Shown: one piece after another, positions 56,709 through 64,000 of the stretch
How the letters are laid out: the number at the start of each line of letters is the position of its first letter
Numbering within the stretch: position 1 is the stretch's first letter
Source: Baekduia soli
GTDB lineage: Bacteria > Actinomycetota > Thermoleophilia > Solirubrobacterales > Solirubrobacteraceae
Assembly: GCF_007970665.1 (NCBI RefSeq)
Contig: NZ_CP042430.1
Location: forward strand, 868,001-932,000
DNA length: 64,000 nucleotides
Reading direction: 5' to 3'
Translations under genes and position numbers: made by a program
The notes under the pieces: generated by a model
What the model saw: only the letters and a program-made list of their open reading frames with translations
The model's database searches: none
Told to the model about the DNA's origin: nothing

Positions 56709-58063
56709 GCGCGCGCCGGACCGAGCTGGCGGTCGTCGCGGCGCTCGCGCTGATCGCCGTGCTCGCCTGGGCGCTCGTCCCGACCTATCCCAACTACGAC
56801 GCCTACTACCACCTGGCCTGGGGGCGGGAGATCACCGGCGGCCACCTGCCGACCTTCGGCGCCTACCAGGCGCCGACCGAGCACCCGCTGTACCTCGCGC
56901 TGTGCGCGGTGCTCGGCCTGGTCGGCGAGCACGCCGACCGCCTGCTCGTGCTGCTCACCTGCCTGTGTCACGTCGCGTTCACCTACGCCGTCTACCGGCT
57001 GGGCACCGCGATCTGGGACCGCCGCGCCGGCCTGGCCGCGGCGCTGCTGGCCGGCTCGTCGTTCGCACTGCTGCTCTACGCCGCGCGGGCCTACGTCGAC
57101 GAGCCGTTCCTGGCGCTCGTGCTGTGGGCCGCGGCGCTGGAGGCCGAGCGCCCGCGGCGCGGCGGGCCCGTCTGGGTCCTGCTCGTCCTGGCCGGCCTGC
57201 TGCGGCCCGAGGCCTGGGTCCTGGGTGGGCTGTACTGGCTGTGGGTCGGCCCACGGCCGCGGCGCCTGGCGCTCGTGCTGGTGGCGCCGGTGCTGTGGTG
57301 CGTGGTCGACGCGGTCGTCACCGGAGACCCGCTGTTCTCGCTGCACGCGACCTCGGACCTCGCCGACGAGCTCAACCGCAGCCGGTCGTTCTCCGAGGTC
57401 CCCGGCGACTTCGTCTCGTTCCTGGCCGACACCGCGCGCCTGCCCGTGGCCGTGGCCGGCGTGCTCGGCGCGCTGTGGGCGTGGCGGCGGCGCGAGGGGC
57501 GCAGCACCCACGTCGCCCTGGCGCTGTTCGCGGCCGGGACGTTCACGTTCTTCGTCACGTCGATCGCCGGGCTGTCGGTGCTGCCGCGCTACCTCACGGT
57601 GCCCGCGGTGGCGCTCTGCCTGCCCGCGGGCTGGCTGGTGACGCGCACGCGCTGGCTGCTGGCGGTCGCCGTCGTCGCGGGGGTGGCGTTCGTCGTCGTG
57701 CGCGCCGACGCGTTCGGCAAGCTGGCCACCGAGCTGCGCTTCATCCGCTCGACGCACGACGACCTGTCGGCCGTGCTGCACACGCCGCAGGTGCGTGCCG
57801 GGCGCCGGTGTGGCGCGGTGACGCTGCCCAACTACCGGCTGGTGCCGGACACGCGCTGGATCCTGGACGCCACCCAGCGCCAGGTCGGATCGCGCAGCGC
57901 GCGGACGCGCACGTCGGGCGTCGCGCTGCTGCTCGTGGGCGACAAGCTGCTGCGCCGCTACGGCTTCGCCGACGGCGCCAGCCCGAGGACCAACGCGCCG
58001 CCCGACGGCTTCGTCCGCGCCGTGCGGCGCGGCGGCTTCACGGCCTACGTCGGCTGCCCGTGA
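56705..58063 (+). CDS. membrane glycosyltransferase (GT39/ArnT-like)
   Basis: 452 residues from a GTG in the previous stop (GTGA). An N-terminal helix is followed by NYDAYYHLAWGREITGGHLP, where the Asp fits the catalytic position of polyprenyl-phosphate-dependent GT-C enzymes, and by EHPLYLALCAVLGLVG. About eight to ten helices, then an outer C-terminal domain of about 110 residues. It probably transfers a sugar from a lipid carrier to an outside acceptor. Confidence 0.8.
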   Translation: MSARRTELAVVAALALIAVLAWALVPTYPNYDAYYHLAWGREITGGHLPTFGAYQAPTEHPLYLALCAVLGLVGEHADRLLVLLTCLCHVAFTYAVYRLGTAIWDRRAGLAAALLAGSSFALLLYAARAYVDEPFLALVLWAAALEAERPRRGGPVWVLLVLAGLLRPEAWVLGGLYWLWVGPRPRRLALVLVAPVLWCVVDAVVTGDPLFSLHATSDLADELNRSRSFSEVPGDFVSFLADTARLPVAVAGVLGALWAWRRREGRSTHVALALFAAGTFTFFVTSIAGLSVLPRYLTVPAVALCLPAGWLVTRTRWLLAVAVVAGVAFVVVRADAFGKLATELRFIRSTHDDLSAVLHTPQVRAGRRCGAVTLPNYRLVPDTRWILDATQRQVGSRSARTRTSGVALLLVGDKLLRRYGFADGASPRTNAPPDGFVRAVRRGGFTAYVGCP

Positions 58064-58074
58064 GGCGCAGGAAG

Positions 58075-58220
58075 GCGGGCGGGAAGCCCTCGCGCTCGTG
58101 GAAGCGCAGCGCACGAGCGCCAGCAGCCGGGTGCCAGGTCGCCGCGCCGCGGCCGCGCCCACGTCCCCTCGTCGCCACGGACGGGGTCCTGCTCCGGCGC
58201 GACCTCGCCGAGCAGCTCAT
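58075..58220 (-). pseudogene. remnant of a GNAT-like acetyltransferase gene
   Basis: Behind the glycosyltransferase stop on the minus strand, an ATG at 58220 overlaps that stop (ATGA). Coding-like third positions run first in one frame and then in another (ALRFHEREGFPPAFLRL, which looks like the end of a GNAT domain). No frame holds a complete domain. I read it as a small decayed or miscalled gene; the identification is weak. Confidence 0.3.
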
Positions 58221-59272
58221 GACAGGCCCAGGGCCCACAGCCGCTCCCACAGCGGCCCGTTCTGGGCGCGGGCGGTCTGCTCCAGCGCCCAGATGCGCAG
58301 GGCCTCGTCGGGGTCGGTGCGCCGCCCGGCCTGCGCGGCCAGCGCGGCGGCGAACGCGTCCGCGCCGGCGGCGGTCGTCACGGCCCGCTCCCACGTGCGC
58401 ACGCCGGCCAGGTCCGGCGCGACGGTGCGCCGGCCCAGGCGCGCGTACTTCAGGATCCGGTAGGGCAGCCCGGCGTCGTTGAACGGCTCGACCTTGAAGG
58501 GCACGATCCCGACGTCGGCGCACAGGATGAGCCGGGCGGCCTCCTCGTCGGTACGCGGCCCGAGCCAGACGAACCCTGGGTGCGCGCGGCACCAGGCGTA
58601 GTCGGGGTCCTTGCGGCACTCGTCGTCGTGCCAGGCGCCGACGAGCAGCAGGACGAGGCCGGGCATCCGCTGGGCGACCTCGCGCAGCAGCGTCCAGTCC
58701 GTGCGCCACCCGAGGTGGCCCAGCGACACGGCGACGACCGCACCCGCCGGGTCCGGGGCCGGGAACGTGTCGGCCGACAGCGGCACGAGCGTCGCGCGGC
58801 GGCCCTCCTGCTCCTCGAGGCGGGCGAGCTCCTCGCTGGCCACGAACGTCAGCGACGACATGCGGGCGGCGGCGTCGTGCAGGACCTCCAGGCGCCGGCG
58901 CCGCGCCGGCCCGGCGTCGTAGGCGTGCTCGTAGCGGTCCCAGCGCCCGTACCAGAGCTCGCAGCCGGGGACGCGGCGCAGGATCGCGTGGCCGAGCAGG
59001 ATCTGGACCGGGTGGAAGATGACGACGACGCGCGGCCGGTCGCCGTTGCGCCGCAGCGCGCGCACGAGCCGCTTGGCCACGCCGTCGGCCAGCCGCTCGC
59101 CGACGCCGGGCGGCATCCGCACCAGCGCGCCGTAGGGGATGCGCGGCGGGTCGACCGCGACGACCTGCTGGGCCTGCATGAGGTCCTCGACCTGGTCGCG
59201 CAGGATGAACTGCTCGAGCTCACGGGGGAGGAGGAGCAGGCACAGGGGGCGCAGGTGGTCGTCGGCGTCCAC
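58217..59272 (-). CDS. glycosyltransferase, GT4-like
   Basis: 351 residues from a GTG at 59272. GT-B arrangement: the N-terminal half has RVVVIFHPVQILLGHAILR, and the C-terminal half has VSLGHLGWRTDWTLLREVAQ and GIVPFKVEPFNDAGLPYRIL, where the Glu and the GLP turn fit the acceptor-domain motif. Similar proteins transfer sugars to surface polysaccharides. A TACATT box lies eight bases before the start. Confidence 0.8.
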   Translation of the reverse strand: MDADDHLRPLCLLLLPRELEQFILRDQVEDLMQAQQVVAVDPPRIPYGALVRMPPGVGERLADGVAKRLVRALRRNGDRPRVVVIFHPVQILLGHAILRRVPGCELWYGRWDRYEHAYDAGPARRRRLEVLHDAAARMSSLTFVASEELARLEEQEGRRATLVPLSADTFPAPDPAGAVVAVSLGHLGWRTDWTLLREVAQRMPGLVLLLVGAWHDDECRKDPDYAWCRAHPGFVWLGPRTDEEAARLILCADVGIVPFKVEPFNDAGLPYRILKYARLGRRTVAPDLAGVRTWERAVTTAAGADAFAAALAAQAGRRTDPDEALRIWALEQTARAQNGPLWERLWALGLS

Positions 59273-59280
59273 GGCGCTGC

Positions 59281-59304
59281 AATGTAGACGGTGCGCGGTA
59301 GCGT
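59281..59304. promoter_or_regulatory. divergent -10 boxes between a glycosyltransferase and the flippase
   Basis: Minus strand TACATT (59286-59281), eight bases from the GTG at 59272. Plus strand TAGCGT (59299-59304), nine bases from the ATG at 59314. Short leaders on both sides of a 41-base gap. No -35 elements are evident. Confidence 0.35.
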
Positions 59305-59313
59305 GCCGCGCTC

Positions 59314-60768
59314 ATGGCCGGCCTCCTCCGCCGACTGCTCGCCAGCACCGCGGCCTACCAGGCCCCCAGCATCCTCTCCAGCGTCCTGGCGCTGGTGACG
59401 ATCCGGCTGTACACGGGCCACCTGACCACGACGGACTACGGCTACGCCGAGAACCTGCTCACGGCGATCATCTTCACGAGCATCCTGCTGCGCTTCGGGA
59501 TCGGCGAGGCGTTCGTGCGCTTCTGGTTCGACGACGACGACCACGGGCGCCGCGTCGGTCTCGCGCGCACGACGACGGCGTGGGCGTTCTGGGCGGCGAC
59601 GGCCGTGGCGCTCGTGGGCCTGGCCCTGGCCGGGCCGCTGTCGCGGCTGATCCTCGACGTCGACGACGCCACGCTCATGGCCTGCGGGCTGCTCGGCCTG
59701 TGGGCGTTCACCAACCTCGAGGTGGCCTACGCGCTGCTGCGGGTCGAGGAGCGCCGGCGCGACTACGTCGTGGCCGGGCTGGCCAACGTCATGCTGACCG
59801 TCGTGCTGACGGTGGTGCTCGTCGTCGTGCTCGACGGCGGTGCGCGCGGCTACGTCCTGGGCAACTACGGCGCGTCGGCCGTCGTGCTCGTGGGCCTGTG
59901 GATCCGCCAGCGCGACCGCGTGTCGTTCCGGCCGCCGCGGGCCCTGGCGCCGCTGCTGCGCTTCGGCGGCCCGACCGTGCCGGCCGACGCGGCGGCCTTC
60001 GGCCTCAACGTCGTCGACCGGACCTACCTGCTGCACGCCGACTCCGCCGCGGCCGCCGGACGCTACGCGTTCGCCGCCAAGCTCTCGACCGTGGTCATCG
60101 TCGCGGTGCGCGGGTTCCAGGCCGCGTGGCCGCCGCTGGCCTACTCCGTCACCGACGAGGCCCAGGCCGCGCGCCTGTACGCGCGCGTCACGACGGCCTA
60201 TGTCGTCGTCACCGGCCTCGTCGTCGTCGGGGCGACGCTCACCGGCCGCTGGGTCGTGCGTGCGCTGGCCGCCCAGGCGTCCTACTACCCGGCCTCGCAG
60301 GCGCTGCCGTGGGTCGCCCTGGGGTGGGCGCTGTACGGCCTGGTGCTCGTGCTCGTCACCGTGGCCGGGCGGGCGAAGGTCACGACGCGCAACTTCCCCG
60401 CGACGGCGGCGGGCCTGATCGTCAACGTCGTGCTGCTCGTCGTGCTCGTCGGGCCGCTGGGCATCGCGGGCGCGGGCATCGCGCTGTGCGGGGCCTACGT
60501 GGTGATCATCGTCGTCCTGCACCTGCTGACCCGCCGCCTGTTCGTCGTCGGCTTCGAGCGCCGGCGGCTGGTCAGCGCGGTCGTGGTCATGGGGGCGGTG
60601 GCCGCCGGCGGCGACCTCCTGCTCCCGACCCACGGGGCGGCGGGCCTGGCCGAGCGCCTCGCGCTGCTGGCCGTCACCCCGCTGCTGCTGCTCGCCGCGC
60701 GCGTGGTCACCCTGGGGGAGCTGCGGGCGCTGGCGGCGCTGCGGCGCGCGGCGCCGGCGGGGCTGTAG
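59314..60768 (+). CDS. Wzx-type polysaccharide flippase
   Basis: 484 residues, hydrophobic, about twelve to fourteen helices. Polysaccharide-biosynthesis/MATE-like features: STAAYQAPSILSSVLALVTI, ADAAAFGLNVVDRTYLLHAD and AGRYAFAAKLSTVVIVAVRG. It flips lipid-linked oligosaccharide across the membrane. It works with the O-antigen-ligase-like protein and the GT-C enzyme nearby. Confidence 0.9.
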   Translation: MAGLLRRLLASTAAYQAPSILSSVLALVTIRLYTGHLTTTDYGYAENLLTAIIFTSILLRFGIGEAFVRFWFDDDDHGRRVGLARTTTAWAFWAATAVALVGLALAGPLSRLILDVDDATLMACGLLGLWAFTNLEVAYALLRVEERRRDYVVAGLANVMLTVVLTVVLVVVLDGGARGYVLGNYGASAVVLVGLWIRQRDRVSFRPPRALAPLLRFGGPTVPADAAAFGLNVVDRTYLLHADSAAAAGRYAFAAKLSTVVIVAVRGFQAAWPPLAYSVTDEAQAARLYARVTTAYVVVTGLVVVGATLTGRWVVRALAAQASYYPASQALPWVALGWALYGLVLVLVTVAGRAKVTTRNFPATAAGLIVNVVLLVVLVGPLGIAGAGIALCGAYVVIIVVLHLLTRRLFVVGFERRRLVSAVVVMGAVAAGGDLLLPTHGAAGLAERLALLAVTPLLLLAARVVTLGELRALAALRRAAPAGL

Positions 60769-60789
60769 CGGGCGGGCACGGGTGTCGCT

Positions 60790-60801
60790 CCGGCGCGCCG
60801 G
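60790..60801. terminator. palindrome between convergent genes
   Basis: CCGGCGCGCCGG, a perfect 12-base palindrome in the 43-base gap between the flippase and the convergent glycosyltransferase. It could end transcription in both directions but has no T tract. Confidence 0.25.
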
Positions 60802-60811
60802 CGCCCGAGCC

Positions 60812-61750
60812 CTACAACGTCGGCCCACCGCGGTTGAACTCGTGCGCCGCCTCGCGCAGCCCCTCGCCGCGGCCCGGGCGCAGCGTCGCGGTGACGTGGC
60901 ACCAGTAGCGGCGCGGGTCGTGGCCCGGCATGACCATTGCGGCGGCGGCGCGCACGACATACGCCCAGGCCGTCAGGACCCGCACGACGAGCGCCGCGCC
61001 GAGCGAGTGGTGCTTGCGCATGTAGCGGTCGCGGTTGCGCGAGAGCTCGACGATGCGCCGCTCGGGCACCGCGCCCGTGGAGAGCTGCTCGTGGTGGACG
61101 GCCTCGGCGCCGGGAACCCACAGCGTCGCCCAGCCCGCGTCGGCCAGGCGCTTGCAGAAGTCGACCTCGTCGGAGTACACGAAGAACTGCGGGTCGAACC
61201 ACCCGATGTCGCGCGCGGCCTGGCGGCGCACCATGAGCGCGGCCGACTGCGCCCAGTCCACGACGCGTGTGCCGCGGCCGCGGCTCTGCACGGTGAAGTG
61301 CCGGTGCAGGAACAGCGCGCCGATCGCGGCGGTCGCCGGCGTCGGGAACCGCCAGGCCGACGGCTGCACGCGGCCGTCGGGGCGCAGGAGCCGGGCCCCG
61401 GCCGCGGCGGCCCGCGGATGCTCGAGCAGCGCGTCGCGCAGCGCGGCGGTCGCGCCCGGACGCAGCTCGGAGTCCTCGTTGAGCAGCAGGCAGTAGCGGC
61501 CGCGCGCCCGCTGGAGCAGGTGGCTGTCGTTCTCGCCCTTGCCGCGGCGCTGCTCGAGCACGACGACCTCGGTCGTGGTCGGATGGTGGCGCGCGGCGCC
61601 GGCCGAGCCGTCGGTGGAGGCGTTGTCCAGGACGAGCACCTCGGTCTCGAACGGCAGCGCATCGCGCTCGCGCGCGATGGCGTCCAGGCACCGGACCAGC
61701 AGCTCGCGCTGGTCGGTGTTCACCACGCAGAAGGAGACCTCGACGCCCAC
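60812..61750 (-). CDS. glycosyltransferase family 2 (rhamnosyltransferase-like)
   Basis: 312 residues from a GTG at 61750. GT-A motifs: VSFCVVNTDQRELLVRCLDA, VLVLDNASTDGSAGA, LLLNEDSELRPGATAALRDA and DWAQSAALMVRRQAARDIGW, then FFVYSDEVDFCKRLADAGW. This pattern is common in dTDP-rhamnosyl- and galactofuranosyl-transferases. It lies 14 bases after the GH2 gene on the same strand. The start is the only plausible one, though no clear ribosome binding site precedes it. Confidence 0.87.
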   Translation of the reverse strand: MGVEVSFCVVNTDQRELLVRCLDAIARERDALPFETEVLVLDNASTDGSAGAARHHPTTTEVVVLEQRRGKGENDSHLLQRARGRYCLLLNEDSELRPGATAALRDALLEHPRAAAAGARLLRPDGRVQPSAWRFPTPATAAIGALFLHRHFTVQSRGRGTRVVDWAQSAALMVRRQAARDIGWFDPQFFVYSDEVDFCKRLADAGWATLWVPGAEAVHHEQLSTGAVPERRIVELSRNRDRYMRKHHSLGAALVVRVLTAWAYVVRAAAAMVMPGHDPRRYWCHVTATLRPGRGEGLREAAHEFNRGGPTL

Positions 61751-61764
61751 CGGGGAGCGGGAGG

Positions 61765-64000
61765 CTAGTGCGCGGGCGCGACGGCCGCCGTCCCGCCCGC
61801 CGCGTTGAGCGCGGTGACGGTGATCGCGCCCGTCGCGACGCCGCCGCGCGGGGTCAGCACCACGGTCTGCGGCGTGCCCGGCACGAGGACGAGGTCGTCG
61901 TCGGAGGGCAGCAGGCCCGCGGCGGCGAGCCGGACGCCGTAGGCCAGCCGGGCGGCCGACAGCGTCACCGCGATCGTCCCGTCCGGCGCCGGGGCCGCGG
62001 CGACCGCGGTGAGCCCGAGATCCTCGACGGGTGCCCCCGGCCGTCCGGCGGGGAAGTGGCAGGCCTGCCCGAGCACGGTCCCGCCGTCGCGCAGGGTGGC
62101 GACGACGACGTCGTGCGCCGGCGGCCCGAACCTGTAGGCGTAGGCGGCGTCGGCGAACCGGCCCAGAACGCCCTCGGCGTTGCGGCACGCCACGGCGTGG
62201 GGCCCGACCTCCAGGTCGGCCTCCGCCTCGGCCACGACGTGCGCGCCGCCGGCCAGCAGCGCGACGTGCAGCCGGGCGCGCAGGGCCTCCGGGCCGTCGT
62301 TGGCCACGTGGACGTCCAGCCCACCCAGGCCCTCGTCGGTGATCCAGACCGCGCGCGGCGCCAGGACCCGGCGCAGGTGGGCCAGCGCGACCTTGGGGGC
62401 GCCCGTGTGGTCCAGCAGGCCCCAGCCCGCGCCGGGCGCCAGGTCGCGCAGCCACAGCACGATCGCCCCCGCGCACGGCGAGGCCGCGCGGCGCCACTCG
62501 CCCATCACCGCGGCCATGACCTCGCCGCCGGCCGTCCGCGACAGCGCGAGGTAGCGCTCGCGGTCGGCGGCCTTCAGCGCGGCGGGATCGACGTCGTGCA
62601 GGAGCGCGAGGTAGTGGTCGCGGACGTCGGCGAAGTCCCACGGGGCTCCGACGTCGCGCATGACGCCCTCGCCGTCGGCGACCGGGCCGTCGGGGAGGTT
62701 GGCCAGCGCCAGGCACTCCGAGGCGAAGCGCACGCCGGCGCGCCGGGCGTCGTCCAGGGGCCGGCGGTAGCCGCCGACCCCGAAGTAGTTGGCCACGCCG
62801 CGCGACGGCTGCATCGGCAGCGCGCCGCCGCAGGGGGCCGAGGGCACGTAGGGGACGTCGGCCCCGGCCCGGGCGGCCAGCGCCGGCAGCAGCTCGCCGA
62901 ACAGCTCGCCGCGGCCCAGTGCGGGATCGGCGCCGAACATCGCGGCCTGCTGCTCGACCTCGCTGTTGCCGCACAGCACGGCGAGGCTCGGGCGTCCGGC
63001 CACCCGCGCCAGGGCCTGCTCGGCCTCCTGCACGACCGCGGCCCGGAAGGCCTCGTCGGCGATGGGGTAGTCCAGGTTGGCGAACATGAAGTCCTGCCAG
63101 ACCAGCAGGCCGAGCTCGTCGCACAGGTCGTGGAACGCGTCGTCCTCGTAGACGCCGATGCCGGGGACGCGCACGAGGTTCAGCCCGGCGTCGCGGGCGG
63201 TCTGCAGCGTGGCGCGCAGCCCGTCGGCGGGCACGGGGGTCCACACCGCGCCGCGGGCGAAGACCGGCACGTCGTTGACCGCGAGGTCCAGGCCCTCGGC
63301 GTCGACGTCGTGGCCGGGCCCGGGGGAGAGGTCGCGGAAGCCCGTGCGCCCCAGGCCGGCGACCGTCGTGTCCTGCATGGCGCCGACCACGAGCGCGACG
63401 TCGTGCAGGGCCGGCGCGCCGTGGGTGTGCGGCCACCAGCGCGCGACGGACGGGACGCGCACCGCGCCGTGCAGCGTGCCGTCGGCCTCCAGGGTCAGCG
63501 GGGCGCCGGCGTGCACGCCCTCGGGGCGCCCGACGACGACCGAGACCGGCCCGGGGACCGCCCCGCCGCCGGCCATCCGCACGTGCGCCGCGATCTCCAG
63601 CACGCCGTCGTCGCCCTCCAGGCGCGGGCGCAGCGCCACGTCGGAGACCACGACGCCGCGGCGGCGCACGAGCCACACCGGGCGCCACGGGCCGACGATC
63701 GGCGGCCCGGGCGCGAAGCCCGCCGCTCGCCCCAGGACGGCGGTGCGCACGAAGCGCAGCGCGCCGTCGGCCACGACGCGGGTGCGCCAGCGCTGCCGCG
63801 GGCGCCGGGGCGCCCCGGCGAGCACGTCGGCCAGCGCGCGGCAGTGGATCACCAGCTCGTTGCCGCCGGCGCGCAGCAGGCCGCCGACGTCGGCCTCCAC
63901 GCCGACGAACATCGAGGAGCCCTCGGCCACCCGCGTGCCGTTCAGCGTGGCGGTGAAGACGGTCGCGACGCCGTCGAGGGCCAGGACCACCTCCTCGCCC
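61765..64000 (-). CDS. glycoside hydrolase family 2, beta-mannosidase-like (partial)
   Basis: More than 740 residues; the 5' end runs off the window. Order: a galactose-binding-like N-terminal domain (TATLNGTRVAEGSSMFVGVE), Ig-like domains, a TIM barrel with the acid/base Glu in VLCGNSEVEQQAAMFG and the nucleophile Glu in RFASECLALANLP, then further beta domains. The visible part suits beta-mannosidase (NE/E pair). It has no visible signal peptide because the start is missing. It probably trims or recycles a mannose-containing glycan of this cluster. Confidence 0.87.
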   Translation of the reverse strand, partial: GEEVVLALDGVATVFTATLNGTRVAEGSSMFVGVEADVGGLLRAGGNELVIHCRALADVLAGAPRRPRQRWRTRVVADGALRFVRTAVLGRAAGFAPGPPIVGPWRPVWLVRRRGVVVSDVALRPRLEGDDGVLEIAAHVRMAGGGAVPGPVSVVVGRPEGVHAGAPLTLEADGTLHGAVRVPSVARWWPHTHGAPALHDVALVVGAMQDTTVAGLGRTGFRDLSPGPGHDVDAEGLDLAVNDVPVFARGAVWTPVPADGLRATLQTARDAGLNLVRVPGIGVYEDDAFHDLCDELGLLVWQDFMFANLDYPIADEAFRAAVVQEAEQALARVAGRPSLAVLCGNSEVEQQAAMFGADPALGRGELFGELLPALAARAGADVPYVPSAPCGGALPMQPSRGVANYFGVGGYRRPLDDARRAGVRFASECLALANLPDGPVADGEGVMRDVGAPWDFADVRDHYLALLHDVDPAALKAADRERYLALSRTAGGEVMAAVMGEWRRAASPCAGAIVLWLRDLAPGAGWGLLDHTGAPKVALAHLRRVLAPRAVWITDEGLGGLDVHVANDGPEALRARLHVALLAGGAHVVAEAEADLEVGPHAVACRNAEGVLGRFADAAYAYRFGPPAHDVVVATLRDGGTVLGQACHFPAGRPGAPVEDLGLTAVAAAPAPDGTIAVTLSAARLAYGVRLAAAGLLPSDDDLVLVPGTPQTVVLTPRGGVATGAITVTALNAAGGTAAVAPAH

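Noticed and set aside
58038-58709. A 223-codon minus-strand frame covering the GT4-like gene's 3' part
   Set aside because: Most of it is an out-of-frame reading of the glycosyltransferase. Only its last part may be a gene fragment.
1-64000. tRNA, rRNA, riboswitch, CRISPR, insertion sequence or attachment-site signals
   Set aside because: I looked for cloverleaf-like, repeat-spacer and transposase signals and saw none. Gene spacing is too tight for most of these.

Overview
The window is a stretch of very GC-rich bacterial chromosome in which third codon positions are almost all G or C. It carries a Gram-positive type flagellar and chemotaxis locus and then a large surface-polysaccharide region. 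There are no P-ring or L-ring genes (flgI, flgH). CheC, CheD and a FliY-like switch protein are present, and several genes sit directly behind TANNNT boxes in leaderless fashion. A motile actinobacterium fits best. The class Thermoleophilia (Solirubrobacterales) is my best guess from gene content, but this is inference. I see no rRNA, tRNA, CRISPR array, insertion sequence or phage gene.

Region 1 (about 0.1-30.3 kb, all + strand) is one flagellar supercluster. It opens with rod and basal-body genes flgB-flgC-fliE-fliF-fliG-fliH-fliI-fliJ. These are followed by a lytic transglycosylase, fliK, flgD, a TIGR02530-type gene, flgE and flbD. The chemotaxis and switch block is cheW-cheB-cheR-cheA-cheC-cheD-fliM-fliY-cheY. 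Next come motA-motB-fliL-fliN, the export gate fliO-fliP-fliQ-fliR-flhB-flhA, flhF, two small unknown genes and flagellin fliC. Most genes overlap their neighbour by ATGA, GTGA or TGATG, so translation is tightly coupled. fliH carries an apparent one-base deletion.

Region 2 (30.4-48.95 kb) mixes a CHAP-domain peptidoglycan hydrolase, very large multi-domain glycosyltransferases and an unknown 298-residue protein. It also holds UDP-galactopyranose mutase, CDP-glucose 4,6-dehydratase, a DegT-type aminotransferase, a DUF354 protein and a Gfo/Idh/MocA oxidoreductase. A minus-strand housekeeping block (purM, a UppP/BacA-like gene, a DedA gene) and a damaged methyltransferase gene interrupt it.

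Region 3 (49-64 kb) is a polysaccharide assembly cluster. It has a PglF/CapD-type nucleotide-sugar dehydratase, a LytR_C protein, a phosphosulfolactate-synthase-like gene, a histidine phosphatase and a membrane-anchored FlgD-Ig protein. It also has an O-antigen-ligase-like protein, a membrane glycosyltransferase, a Wzx-type flippase, two further glycosyltransferases and a GH2 beta-mannosidase-like gene that runs off the right edge.

The most interesting signal is a recurring intergenic promoter motif, CTCAAG-N14/15-(G/A)CCGATCA, which resembles sigma-28/SigD/WhiG promoters. I find twelve copies. They precede flgB, fliJ, cheW, motA, fliO, the small genes before fliC, fliC and the CHAP hydrolase. 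They also precede both giant glycosyltransferases, the unknown gene upstream of glf and the Gfo/Idh oxidoreductase. This places part of the glycan machinery in the flagellar regulon and makes the 31-49 kb segment a candidate flagellin or motility-linked glycosylation system.
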